From Hydractinia symbiolongicarpus (Eukaryota; Cnidaria; Hydrozoa; Anthoathecata; Hydractiniidae), in contig NC_079879.1 of assembly GCF_029227915.1 (NCBI RefSeq), positions 14,940,001 through 15,004,000 on the forward strand: a stretch of 64,000 nucleotides of DNA. Reading direction: 5' to 3'. The position numbers and the translations under genes were made by a program. The notes below the pieces were generated by a model, which made no database searches, was not told where the DNA came from, and saw nothing but the letters and a program-made list of their open reading frames with translations. Each line of letters opens with the position of its first letter. Position 1 is the first letter of the stretch. Below, one piece after another: positions 46,248 to 56,759 of the stretch.

Positions 46248-46427
46248 TTAATGAGCGAGAGAACCAGCTTGATCTACGAACATTGGAAATTGCAGGGTTA
46301 CGTCAGAGATATGTACCACATGCGTATAATCCAGGGAAGGATAATGTAATTAGAGCTGACGACGATAAATACCACCATCTTCCATATTACTGCGCCCGTG
46401 TACAGAAAAGGAGGTAGCTAAGGGTTC

Positions 46428-47637
46428 AATTTCCTGATTCTGAGGAAATAGTCGTTATAGATAATGCAAATGGCATGCATGCGTTTAATCGATTTGAAGA
46501 AGAAGGCCATATAAAGCGATACATATGCCATTTTAGGCTTATTGATCTTACTCGATACAACTTGTACGATTTGGGTGATACGGCATTAGAAGAAGAATAG
46601 AGAAGCGTAGTTTTGTGTGTTATTAACACACAAAAATCGAGAAATTTCACATAATCCGGGGGCAATTCTACATCCTCGGGAATCAAAATTAATTCCTCTG
46701 ATACGAAACTACGCGAGGGCCCATCTGCCAAATAATATAGGAGGTGTGTACCTGTCACGATACGATCCAGCCTGTACGTCTTTTTGCTCCACCAAGCATC
46801 TGTTGCGCGTCTCCTTGCATCCCCATGTTCCTCGCCGGGTTGTAGCAGATACAGATATAACCCGTCATCAGGTTGAGGCTTTTCATCCTCGCTTTTCGTG
46901 AGTGGGACCTCCTCGACCTTTATAGCCTTGCTTGGCTTTATTCCGATCATGGTAATCTTGGTATTATTCATGCTTTTCACGATAGCGTACAAGTGTTTGA
47001 CCCATGTGGTACTCTGTACATCAATGACCAACTCTTGCGCATCTTGAGATTTGAAAAGCTTTTGTGCTAGCACCTTGTTGTAGGACTCCACAAACGCCGT
47101 GAAAGTATGATGGTATTTGGTAGTAGCACGTTTGATCTCGACACCATTGCTTTCCAACAGCTTACTCACATCCGATTTAAACTCCGAGCCATTATCACAT
47201 TGGAATATATTTGGATATCGGAGGGGGCCGGCTTTATAAATATCCTTCAGCATCTCCGTAACTTCACTGGCTTTCTTGCTCCTCAGGGGCCTTGCGACCT
47301 TATACCTAGAGGCAACATCGATGCCTGTGAGTATATATTTGTATGTATTACCATACAGCTTGTCATGAGGCATATAAAGTAGGTCGAATTGATGCATATG
47401 ATTCGGTTTCGTGATGGTGAAATGAGGGTAGTTAATACGTTTAGGACCTTTGACATGTATGAGCCAAAGGAGTTGACGAGATAGCCAGTGAATAATTTTC
47501 TTCTTTAAGAGACCAGATTTTTCAGTGAGTAATTTGATGGCCTTTCTCCCGATCCATAGATGTTCTGGAGAGTAGTAGATCTGGATTAGTTTTTCAACCT
47601 CCTCTTCTGTGCTTTTGTTTTCGACATCTTTATTACA
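46428..47637 (-). pseudogene. Polinton integrase (retroviral-type DD35E)
   Basis: The N-terminal part from about 47637 has a helical region, a WLSRQLLWLIH segment and YPHFTITKPN, before the core. Catalytic residues are FDLLYMP (first Asp), FQCDNGSEF (second Asp) and HTFTAFVESYNK (Glu), with 35 residues between the second Asp and Glu. A chromo/SH3-like C-terminal block with TYRLDRIVTGTHLLYYLAD follows. The frame stays open over the antisense of the BRO-type gene down to 46428, so the true C-terminus is probably near 46610. A start Met is out of frame (near 47622), implying one shift at the N-terminus. It would insert the element into host DNA. Confidence 0.9.
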
Positions 47638-47689
47638 TATCTAAAACGATTACGTTACGCCCATTTGTACGCCGCAAAACCCAAAAGGG

Positions 47690-47983
47690 CTAAGGAGCTT
47701 TTTCGATCGTCGCGATAAAATATTCTCGCATTCCTTCATCCAATTCTTTGAGAGATTGCCCAGCAGCACGCTGTTCTTCACGTCTCTTGTTATAGGCGTC
47801 TATCTTTGCTTGCCTATCCTTTACCCACTGAGCTTGAGCAGCTTGTAGTTTTTCTACCGCTAGATCGTGTCTTTTACGTTCTGCGTCGCTATGCCCTGAC
47901 AGTTTTAAAAATAAGAAGTTACTCCCGGAAAACGCGAGAGCGTTAATTAGTGCCCCGCCAGCCATAATCGCTAAGGTAGCCAT
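47690..47983 (-). CDS. Small Polinton protein with N-terminal hydrophobic segment
   Basis: 97 codons. MATLAIMAGGALINALAFSG is a hydrophobic or signal-like start. A Lys/Glu/Ala-rich helix then follows (DLAVEKLQAAQAQWVKDRQ). Located between integrase and capsid genes on the same strand, as in other animal Polintons. Likely a virion or membrane-associated protein; no function established. Confidence 0.62.
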   Translation of the reverse strand: MATLAIMAGGALINALAFSGSNFLFLKLSGHSDAERKRHDLAVEKLQAAQAQWVKDRQAKIDAYNKRREEQRAAGQSLKELDEGMREYFIATIEKAP

Positions 47984-48029
47984 GTTTATTTTGTAGATCC
48001 AAGACCTATAAAAACAAATTTTGATGCTC

Positions 48030-49269
48030 TTAATATTCTACTGAATGAAACCTACCATCCAAAATATTAACCTGACCATCCATTAACAAGTACATGTGAC
48101 ATCGTATATCACCCGTCCCGTCATTTTTTCTGGTCATGTGAAGTGTGATCCCGTCGCTAAGCCTCTGCAGGGGCCGCCCTGAACCGTGGAGGGTATGATC
48201 CGGACTACTGCAGAAATCGATAAACAGGGAGTATCTTTCAGTGAAAAACTGACCAATGGTCACTATGGAATCATGGGATCCGAAGAGCCCCGCTACTTGT
48301 TCTAAATGATCCCTGGGTAACATCGTATGCGAAAAAAGCTCGTTGGGGCTTCCTTCTATCGTCACACTGACCGATGTGATCTTCGGATTGTAGAATTTCT
48401 CGTTGTTCCCAGCATATCCCTTGACCACTGGAATAATAGGAGGACTCCCTTCAATGATTTGGCAGGAGTGTCAATATTAAGGTTGTACGATGTGTCACTT
48501 TTCTTCATGGTAACGACCTTACTTCTCAGGATCCTTTCGTATGGTAAAGCAAGCCGGGAATATCTCGACATCATCACACTTGCCAATTCTTTATCAAATT
48601 CTAAGCAAATGTTGGTAATTTTATAAGCGCTATCAGCTGGCTTGGCTGCCGTGCTTCCAACGGCTGAGATTCCGGCATCTTTGATTACGTCACCATGTGG
48701 ATCACAAATTGCAACCTATCGTATAGGCCATGTTGATAGAAGAGCAAGTCTCTCGTCAGCTCAAACATCTGACCTAGTGGGATAGCAAAGGTGTTGCCAT
48801 ACGCCGCCACGATCGCTTTTTCCTCATTATTCCCCACAAGGTCGCCGGCTTTTACTTGCAGAGCTCTGATGGTACCATCGTTGGGATTGATACCTTTTAG
48901 TATTAGATTGTTATCTCGGTCAAAATTTGGGAGCCACAGATCCTTATATGTCGCCAGTATATTAAAATCTTGTATGCTTTGAATTTCGTTAGCATTCAGC
49001 GTAATGCGAAGGTTTTGAACCAATGCTTTGCCGATATTAGAGACTATGGTTCGTTTAGTATTTGTACCAGTCAGCTCCAGGTCAAAGAGGAGTTTGAGAG
49101 AGCCCGGAAAAATTAAATTGTTTTGCCCAATATTAGGAATATCCACGTATAAGTCCTCGTTTTGGTTGATTGTGGATGGCACGTGCAATACCTTAACACG
49201 CTGTTTCTTGTCTTTCATAGCCATCATCGTTTTGATCTCCTTATTCGGATTTAAGATAGTTCCGTACAT
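48030..49269 (-). pseudogene. Polinton major capsid protein (double jelly roll)
   Basis: Three frame blocks read right to left. The first (49269-48685) contains VKVLHVPSTINQNEDLYVDI, LVQNLRITLNANEIQ and DLWLPNFDRDNN, the conserved N-terminal jelly roll. The middle block has PYERILRSKVVTMKK. The last (to 48030) contains VKGYAGNNEKFYNPKI, MLPRDHLEQVAGLFG and ends GRFHSVEY. Breaks lie near 48685 and 48430. Length, about 410 codons, is somewhat short of the 450-600 usual for these capsids. It would build the icosahedral shell if intact. Confidence 0.82.
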
Positions 49270-49299
49270 TTATTAATAGGTTGTAGAGGGCTGAAATAA

Positions 49300-50599
49300 A
49301 TGCCAATAAACCCAGTATTCGAACCAGACGACTTTACGCCAGAAAAACACATTCAAGATGAACCTGAGGAGTTTAGTAGCGAGATCCTTCGGCCTTCGGG
49401 CATCCAGCTCGATACCAGCATAGTACCAGAAGAGCAGGGCGGTGCGCGTAGGCAATTAGAGTTGAGTACGGAGTCGACCGATACACTACTTTTTAATTCA
49501 AAGGTTGATAGCCTATACACAAATCTTAGGGATGGGCTTGGGCTTAAGCCTGATGCGATACATTATGATATGTTCAGATTAAAAGAGGATGGTCAGCTTG
49601 TAGTAAAGAGGGTTGTGACAGGAAAAAGAGCACTACCGGAAGTAGTACTCACGTTGCAAGATGGTAATTTTTCAACTATAAAACAGCTCCAGAGTAGGCT
49701 AGGTAGTGCACGCATGAAAGCGATAGGGTTTGGTGACTATCAGACACCAAACAAGGGTAGTAAAGCACAGGCTCAGAACCTCGCGCTAGAGGTTGATGTT
49801 CTTGTTAAAAAGGGCGATGAGGAGGCTTTGGGTAAAGAGGAGGGTGAGATGATTGAAATACAAACAATTGATAGCATTCAAAATTTTGCTCGTGACGGAG
49901 AGGGTTATGTAGATACTTCGTTCGCGGGCATCGACGATGTCTCTGATATAAAGCTCGAAATTGAAAACCTGCAGAAGGATATTAAGGAGGTGAAGGATAA
50001 ACTTGTACAATATGATAAGGTAATAAGGTAAGTTAAAAGAACTTAAAAAGCAGAAGCCTGGGGTGCGAAAGCTTCAGGATATTAATGATCTTGAGAAGGA
50101 ATTGAAGAAATTGAAGGACAAAAAGAAGGATGAGCTGGGCAGGCACGGTCTACTCTCCTCCGAGGTTTTTAAGCAACTGAGGTCTATTAAGTCCGAGCTG
50201 ATGAAGATAGCAGGTGATGATGTATCCCTACGGGAGAAGTTCAAGATACTCTTCAAAGAGCAGGGTATAACGATTGCCAGCATCGTATCAGCTGTTGGTC
50301 TGCTTATTTCAACCCTGGTACTGGCGCTAACAGGTGGTACTGGGGCAGCAGGAGCTGGAGGAAGTAGCAAAGGTTTTGTACGGAAACAGCTTGAAAGACT
50401 CGGAAAATTCCTGAAGTATCTAGCAGGTAAGGCAGGTGCAGCGCTACCGGCGATCATTGGCAGCGTGGTCTCGTTCTTTTTCAGAGTTGCGGCTAAAATT
50501 GTGGAATTTGCGGCAAAGCATCTGCATATGGCCATCGCGGGTGCTGTGGGTATCGTTGTAGCGTATATAGGTAACAGAAGGAGTGGCAAGAATAGATGA
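49300..50599 (+). pseudogene. Polinton coiled-coil membrane protein
   Basis: Two overlapping blocks (49300-50031 and about 50030-50599) join across one frameshift near 50028 into about 430 codons. The N-terminal part is an unknown beta-rich or structural domain (VVTGKRALPEVVLTLQ). The middle is a long coiled coil (DIKLEIENLQKDIKEVKDKL). The C-terminal part has hydrophobic helices and a Gly/Ala-rich stretch (SIVSAVGLLISTLVLALTGG, then GKAGAALPAIIGSVVSFFF). Found next to capsid genes in animal Polintons. A membrane-active or internal virion role is plausible but unproven. Confidence 0.68.
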
Positions 50600-50630
50600 A
50601 AAGTCTAGTATGTTTTTCAAAATACCAGAA

Positions 50631-51488
50631 CTATTTCCTCAGCCATATATAAGCGAGGATTAGCCCTATTCCTACCGTGATAATGGTGGCCTTTTTTTCA
50701 TCGTGAGCTATTGCTTCAGAAGAAGCTGTTGGATGCTGCCCTGATATCTCATGTACCTGGGAAGGTTGATGTTGGTGATGCTGCCTGTGGGCTTCCTTGG
50801 TATCAGGCGTGGTTTTCTTGATATGTTGCCTAAGAGGTGTGGTGAAGGATGCCTCATGCTTGACAGCCATGGTGTTCAGGTCTAGCTCCACACCGACACC
50901 TATGTTAGAGGGCGCGATTAGAACGTTGTTGTTATACCCCACAATTTTACCAATGCGAAGATCCATGTTGGAGTGAAGCATGTACACGCTGGACATCACG
51001 GCGAAATTGACTGGAGTTCGTGCGTACTGTAACACCTTTTGAAACTCGGTGATGTCTTGACCTACGTTTTCCTCACGTTGAACCATGGCCTCGAATTTCT
51101 GCAATAAGATTTGCCTTGCTGTATAGTTATCGGCGTTAGAGCCTAGGATTGAGGCCTTGGCACTCGCTTGAGATCCTAGTAGTAAGATCACGTAAACACA
51201 AATATTTTCGCTTAGCTTGGTTAGGCCCTCCGATGTCAGACCCTGGCTAGTGGGAGTGATAAATTTGGCCCAATCTCCATCAACCTGCGGCCACCAGCGA
51301 CCATTTGTCAACGATGACACCAACGCTTTGAACTTGTAGAAAGCGTTGGGGTTTGCAGCGTACTCGCGACATATTGTCGCATACCCCGAGGCGGAGTAGG
51401 GGTTCTCGTACTGGGAAAAGCCTCCTTCGTAGGGCATGGGTACCTTCATTCTTGCGAGGATGCGACGCAGAAACGTCTTTTGTTCCAA
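50631..51488 (-). CDS. Polinton structural protein candidate with C-terminal membrane helix
   Basis: 285 codons, uninterrupted, starting MEQKTFLRRILARMKVPMPY. Contains aromatic-rich RWWPQVDGDWAKFITP and LTKLSENICVYVILLLGS segments, a His/Gln-rich low-complexity stretch, and a terminal helix TIITVGIGLILAYIWLRK. It could be the minor capsid (penton) or another virion protein; I cannot decide. It is the only long Polinton gene here without a break. Its start lies at the edge of the Helentron. Confidence 0.65.
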   Translation of the reverse strand: MEQKTFLRRILARMKVPMPYEGGFSQYENPYSASGYATICREYAANPNAFYKFKALVSSLTNGRWWPQVDGDWAKFITPTSQGLTSEGLTKLSENICVYVILLLGSQASAKASILGSNADNYTARQILLQKFEAMVQREENVGQDITEFQKVLQYARTPVNFAVMSSVYMLHSNMDLRIGKIVGYNNNVLIAPSNIGVGVELDLNTMAVKHEASFTTPLRQHIKKTTPDTKEAHRQHHQHQPSQVHEISGQHPTASSEAIAHDEKKATIITVGIGLILAYIWLRK

Positions 51489-51539
51489 CTATTCCACATG
51501 ACCATACTAATGATGGAAATATTGTTATTGCTCTAGGAA

Positions 51540-53300
51540 GAAAACAAATTTCCCATACCAATAATTTCTGATGATCATTGTGAAGAACTTTCCCACCCCT
51601 ATCTATTTCCAACAGGTAAATTCGGATATCACACGAAAAGACAAGTGCCACTTTCCCCGACCAAGTATTTCAACCAAAGATTACTAAATTATAGACAGAA
51701 GTTTGCCTTTGATACTGACTATACATTCTTTGCTCATGCAGTGACTCAACATCTTAATTTAAATAGTCTCATAAACATCGCTATGCAAAAAATTAAAGCG
51801 GGTGGTTTTACAGCAAGAATGATGTCTGCGAATTTTAAAGAAAGAGTTAAATCGTTTATAGCCAGTGACGACGCTTTTACGTTTATGAACACTTTGTCCT
51901 GTGCAGACTTAAGATGGAATGAACTGGTTAAAATCATCACTAAATTAAAAGGTAATGACATATCCGAAGAAGAAATCGAAAATCTAAATTATTATCAGAG
52001 AACAGAGATTCTTAACAGTAATCCAGTTCTTCTAGCAAGACATTTCCAATACCGAGTTGAGACGTTTTTTAAAATCATAGTTGTCAACGGGCCATTAGGT
52101 AAAGTAAACTACTACGCGATTAGAGTTGAATTTCAGATTAGAGGTAGCCCACACATCCACTCTTTATTATGGGTTGTCAATGCACCAATTTTACGTAGCG
52201 ATAACAAAAAAGAATATATTGCCTTAGTGGATAACATAGTCAAATGTCAGCTTCCTAATAAAGACAGCAACCCAGATCTCTACAAACTAGTTTCGACATG
52301 TCAAACACATTCTCATTCTAAATCTTGTCGTAAATATAAAAACAAGAATTGTCGATACTCTTTCGGCAAGTTTTTTACGGACCGTGCAAATGTTGCTGAA
52401 CCTTTACCTGATAACCTCTCAAAGAAAGAAAAAGAAACACGGTAAAAGAAAGAAAGGCTATGCTAGAAAAAGTAAAAACTTACATTTGAATCCAAGATTC
52501 AACAGTATTCTTCATCCAGATGAACCGAATTATAACATACCAGGTACAATTGAACAAATCCTTCAAGGTTTAGACATTACAAAAAAAGAATATGAAAACG
52601 CACTAAGCATCTCACCTGATAGTGGATTTCAAATTCACTTCCGAAGGCTTCCAGATTCTTGTTTTATCAATAATTATTTTACTGAAGGTTTGAAGGCATG
52701 GAAAGCTAACATAGACATTCAACCTGTTCCTAATTATTATAAAGCAGTTTTTTACATGTGTGCTTATTTGTCGAAAGTTGAAAATGAATCTTCAGAGGCA
52801 ATGAAAAAAGCTGCATCGCAGGCACTAGAAACTGGTGATTCATTATTTGAACAGATGAAGTCAATTGCAAATGCGTATCGAAATCATTGCGAAATGTCAG
52901 TTCAAAAAGCAGTAGCCACTATAATGCCAGAAATATGGTTACGAAAGACATTTCCAGCTGTAGTTTTTGCAAATAGTAACATTCCTGAGAAGCGATACAG
53001 GGATGTCGTAACGAAGAAGAAATTTTAAGTTTACCACCAGACAGTACGGATATTTTTAAACGAAACATGTTGGATAGATACATGGATAGACCAAATTTAG
53101 AATTTAAAAAAGGCAGATACCCCATGTTGGAACAAATGTGTTATGCTGAGTTCTTGTCAAGCTATTCTATGAAAATAAAACCGAAACCAGAAGATGAAAA
53201 TGACAGTCAACCAGAAGTACTTGAAGAAATAAAAGCTGAGATTCAAGTCGAATCTCCTTATCCAAAAACTATTGGATATTGGATTCAAAAGAAATGTTGA
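51540..53300 (+). pseudogene. Helentron Rep (HUH nuclease) region
   Basis: Reads SHPYLFPTGKFGYH before 51645, continues VPLSPTKYFNQRLLNY, and then RVEFQIRGSPHIHSLLWV, the HUH motif with two His. The downstream tyrosine region reads YYKAVFYMCAYLSKVENES. The third block contains NMLDRYMDRPN and ends in a stop at 53298. Breaks lie near 52440 and 53025. The step FTFMN to TLSCADLRW near 51895 suggests an internal deletion of about 30 codons compared with relatives; this is inference from memory of the family. In active elements Rep nicks and joins DNA in rolling-circle transposition. Confidence 0.82.
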
Positions 53301-53740
53301 ATTTGTGAAAAGAAAAATGTGTTCTAAGATACCATGTACCTAGTCGAGACAAAAATCCAGAAGAATATGCACATCATTTGCTCTTCATGTTTTATCCTTT
53401 TCGCCAGGAAGCAGAATTGTTAAGTGAAAACTCGGGTACTTACACAGAGAAATTATTGGAAAACGGTGTATTAGAAATTATAAATACAAATAAAAGAATA
53501 TGCGAACCATTTGATGAACTTGTTGAAGAAGCAATGATAAATTTTCACGCAAATGTAAATAATCTTGATTCTTTCGCTGAACAGGAAAACGACGATGTTA
53601 CTGATGAGATTAGTAACATAAACAACCATGACACTGACGAAATTCGAAGTGAAACCGAAAACATCCCAGTTTTTGGAAGCACTTTTTCATCTATTACTGA
53701 GCCTGGAATTTCCGAAGACGAACTCCATGAAAAGATTTGA
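53301..53740 (+). pseudogene. Helentron Rep-helicase linker
   Basis: Open block 53378-53740 with LLFMFYPFRQEAEL, the start of the PIF1-side linker, then an acidic stretch (FAEQENDDVTDEISNINNH). It ends with a TGA directly before the helicase block, and continues in frame into LNKTQRQIFEVVYDW. Confidence 0.65.
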
Positions 53741-55123
53741 ACATTAAATAAAACACAAAGGCAAATTTTTGAAGTGGTATATGATTGGGTTAGAACTTAC
53801 GTAAAAGGTTTAGCATGTAACGCATACCATAAAATTAAGCCAATTCACATTTTTCTAACAGGAAGTGCAGGTTGTGGAAAGTCCCATTTAATAACAACAA
53901 CTTCTGACATGCTAAATAAAGCACTTTCCTAGCGTGCAGGAAACTTAGAAAAGGATAAAATTCTCAATTTAGCACCAACCGGTGTTGCTGCCATTAATAT
54001 AGAGGGGAATACAATACATTCAGCCTTAAGTATACCAGCGGATAGAAGTTTCACTAAAAACATTTCTAAGTTAAGTGATAAAAAGAAATGTATGTTGCGA
54101 AACAAGCTTTCAGAACTAAGCGTTATTGTAATAGATGAAATCTCAATGGTTTCAAACAAGCTACTTTTACATATTCATCAACGGCTAGCCGAAATATTTG
54201 GATGCGCAGATGACATTCCATTTGCAGGAATATCTGTTATAGCATGTGGCGATTTCTACCAACTTCCACCAATTCAAGCAAGGTCAGTTTACATAGAATA
54301 CAAAGATGCTTTATTAAATCTTTTACATTGCTGGAAGCATTTTAAGATTGCTGAACTAACAGAAGTTATGAGACAGCGTGGTGATCAACATTTGATTGAA
54401 TAATTAAACAATATCAGTGTGGGAAAATTAGAAAGGCGACACGAAGATTTACTAAAATCTAAATTTATTTCACCAAATGACCCACATTACCCCAAAAATG
54501 CAATTCATATATTTGCTGAAAATCAACCCGCCTCTGAGCATAACAAAAAAAATGCTTAATAGCATAACATCGGACGAAATAAATATCGAAGCTATTGACA
54601 AAATTCCAGAGAATATACCCGTGCAATTAGTCCAAAATCTTAATTCTCGCACTCAAATGGAAACCGGTGGATTTGCGCGAAACCTTCTGTTAAAACTTCA
54701 TGCAAAAGTCATGTTGACGTCAAATATTGATGTATCTGATAAAATCATTATCGGACAGATAGGTATTGTTCATCGGTTGAAAACCGATAGCTCAGGAAAT
54801 GTAACAAGAATATATTTGAAAATGGAAGACATATATACTGGACTTAAAGCTGTGAGAACAGATCCATATGTGGACTTAAAACTGTGAGAACAGATCCATA
54901 TGCTATTCAAGATAATGTTGTTCCAATTAATAGAGTAGAGAAAGAAATCAAATTTAACAAACATAATCCATCTTCACCTTCTATGAAACGGCTGCAATTC
55001 CCACTAATGCTGTCATGGGCCTGCACTGTTCACAAGGTTCAAGGAAAAACGTTTGATAAAATTGTTGTCTGTTTTTATTTATCAAAACAACGAGCCTTTC
55101 ACTCAGGACAAATCTTTGTTGCA

Positions 55124-55127
55124 TTAA
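55124..55127 (+). other. Target-site duplication TTAA, left (MITE copy 2)
   Basis: TTAA before CCCTATTCGG; partner TTAA at 55869-55872. Confidence 0.85.
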
Positions 55128-55868
55128 CCCTATTCGGTCCGGGGTTTTTCGAACATACTATGACCGGGGGGGGGCGGATTCCGCCCCCCCTCCATAACTT
55201 TTTATAGGGTTGTTCAAATTGAATCAAACTTGGCACACTTATAGTACGTCATAAAAGGAACAAAATGGCGCCAAAAAAAATTTGCTTGTGTCAGCACATT
55301 TTCTGTGACGTCAACAAAAGCTTGAAAATTGTTAAAAATGTCACTATCTGCTTAAAATATAATTACTTTTGTTCTAGAGCGACTTTTTACATTCTGTTTG
55401 AAGTTTCTGAAAGCTAAATAAAAGTTATTTAACATATTTTCCGGTTTTTACATGGATCGGATGAAAAATTGCTAAAAATTGCCCGAAAATCCGGTTTTTT
55501 CCGATTTTCGGGTAAAATCCGACAAAATCGGGAAATCAGATTAGTCACGTGTTCAAATTATTCAAAATGATTCTTCTTTATGAAACAAAGTTGTGTTGCA
55601 AGTTTCAAGTTCTAAGGATAATCCTAACAGGAGTTATTATATTTTCCCCATTATAAGGATTTCATAGAGATTTTCAGGGGTAGTTTCGCGTAATGGCCAA
55701 TATCAAAGCCTCTGAAAGGTATGGGACCTAAAAAATTAGCATGCAGGTGTCTAATAGATAAATGTTGAAACTCAGTAAGTATCATAACCATATAACAAAG
55801 CAATCAGGAGTTATTAAAAAAAAACCGTCAGGGGGGGCGGAATCTGCCCCCCCCCGGACCGAATAGGG
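55128..55868 (-). mobile_element. piggyBac-like MITE, copy 2 (741 bp, inverted relative to copy 1)
   Basis: Same ends, G/C runs and interior as 45502-46247, but reversed (for example TGTTGAAACTCAGTAAGTAT near 55760 is the complement of the sequence near 45600). Flanked by TTAA. Confidence 0.88.
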
Positions 55869-55989
55869 TTAAGTTGAGTCACAAGTTTAGACGGTTTATA
55901 CCTAACGGGTACATTTGCTAAGTCAACCATTAAGTCAGACACACGAGCAACAGAGCAATACAATTACATGCGAGAACATTCAATATTGA

Positions 55990-56619
55990 CACTAAAAAAT
56001 TGACATTAGCGAAAATTCTATTATAGTCGCTTTGATTAATACAAGATCCTACAACAAGCATAAAAACGATATTAAATCGGACCACGTTCTCATGGAAAGT
56101 GATTTATTATGCCTAACGGAAACTCAGTTACCATTGAACTCACATTGTGACTCAAAACTAGATTACTTTACTTTAATTCCAAACAACAATGTGGATAAAT
56201 TTTCTAGTCTATTAGTTGGTCATAATGAAACTATAGAATTGTTTGATATTGTAAAAATTCCTGGTGCAATATTTTTTAGAATGACAAAAAGAACGTTTCA
56301 CGAAAACCCTATTAATGTTTTGCTTCTATATCGTAAAAATTCCCTCAATAGAGATGAGTCATTATACCTTATTCAACACTTTTTGGGAAATGAAACTGTT
56401 GATATTATACTCGGAGATTTTAATGTGAATGCATTTAGCGATGAAAACTCTTTCCTTGCTTTTCTTACTGGATATAAACAAGTCGTAACCTCGCCAACTC
56501 ATATATCAGGTTCACTTATTGACCATGTCTATATCCGTGAGAATGTTTTAAATACTTTTAAAGTCGAGACCTTCGTTAGAACTGTCTATTTCAGTGATCA
56601 CGATGCAATCAGGCTTTAA
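55990..56619 (+). pseudogene. Helentron endonuclease (exonuclease-endonuclease-phosphatase fold)
   Basis: From about 56020 the frame reads VALINTRSYNKHKNDI, SDLLCLTETQLP (catalytic Glu), VDIILGDFNVNAFS (the G-D-F-N motif), GSLIDHVYI and YFSDHDAIRL (S-D-H motif) to the stop at 56617. All main catalytic motifs of the apurinic-type nuclease are retained. In Helentrons this domain is fused C-terminal to the helicase; here a stop-containing gap of about 60 bp separates them. No break within the domain. Confidence 0.82.
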
Positions 56620-56759
56620 CTCTGTCTCTCTGATTGGAAAAAAACAACCTACGGAACATCATCTTTACAGACGACTTCAAACACCTTTTTTCTTCGTGTT
56701 TTTAACCTCATTTACTTTTTTTGGCATTTTAAACTTTTAAATTAATACTGTCTTTGATC

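Larger units (their letters stand above)
45133..46600 (+). pseudogene. BRO-N/MSV199-type Polinton protein, split by a TTAA MITE
   Basis: The N-terminal block PMFKRADLGRFLGIANI and a downstream LDAAL with EICARSRKPKALEVMKWLA match the BRO-N/MSV199 DNA-binding type domain found in large DNA viruses and Polintons. A one-base insertion lies near 45366. The gene is interrupted at 45502-46247 by a TTAA-flanked element; removal restores a coiled-coil region and YHHLPYYCARVQKRR. After an in-frame TAG at about 46416 the frame continues LRVQFPDSEEIVVIDNANG to the TAG at 46598. The C-terminal part is antisense to the integrase tail. Role unknown; DNA binding is expected from the domain. Confidence 0.72.
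36730..51488. mobile_element. Polinton/Maverick, right end missing
   Basis: Gene content is diagnostic: protein-primed PolB, FtsK/HerA-type ATPase, DD35E integrase, double-jelly-roll major capsid protein, and small membrane or basic proteins. Order from left: PolB, small ORFs, ATPase, BRO-type protein (all plus), integrase, small ORF, capsid (minus), coiled-coil protein (plus), structural protein (minus). The last gene starts at 51488, directly next to Helentron coding sequence, so the right terminal repeat is missing. An AGTAGTAGTAAGGAG sequence near 36729 is a possible left end but has no partner. No adenain-type protease was found. Many genes are frameshifted. Confidence 0.9.
53741..55930 (+). 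pseudogene. Helentron PIF1-like helicase, split by the TTAA MITE
   Basis: Walker A GSAGCGKS at 53861-53884. Motif Ia LAPTGVAAINIEGNTIHSAL follows an in-frame TAG near 53929. Walker B VIVIDEISMVS is near 54125. Motif III region is ACGDFYQLPP, and motif V/VI LSWACTVHKVQGKTFDKIVV lies near 55013. The MITE at 55128-55868 cuts motif VI; after it the sequence reads VTSLDGLYL, preceded by TGA where CGA (Arg) is expected, a typical C-to-T decay. A 32-base duplication sits near 54850-54905 (CTGTGAGAACAGATCCATATG, twice). It would unwind DNA 5' to 3' during transposition. Confidence 0.85.
51489..56640 (+). mobile_element. Helentron (Helitron-like) with Rep, helicase and endonuclease
   Basis: Coding order is HUH Rep, PIF1-type helicase, and an endonuclease/exonuclease/phosphatase domain, which characterises Helentrons rather than classical Helitrons. 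Coding starts immediately at the Polinton boundary, so the N-terminus may be cut. Many frame breaks. The terminal stem-loop and end sequences were not identified. Another element, the MITE at 55128-55868, lies in its helicase region. Confidence 0.82.
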
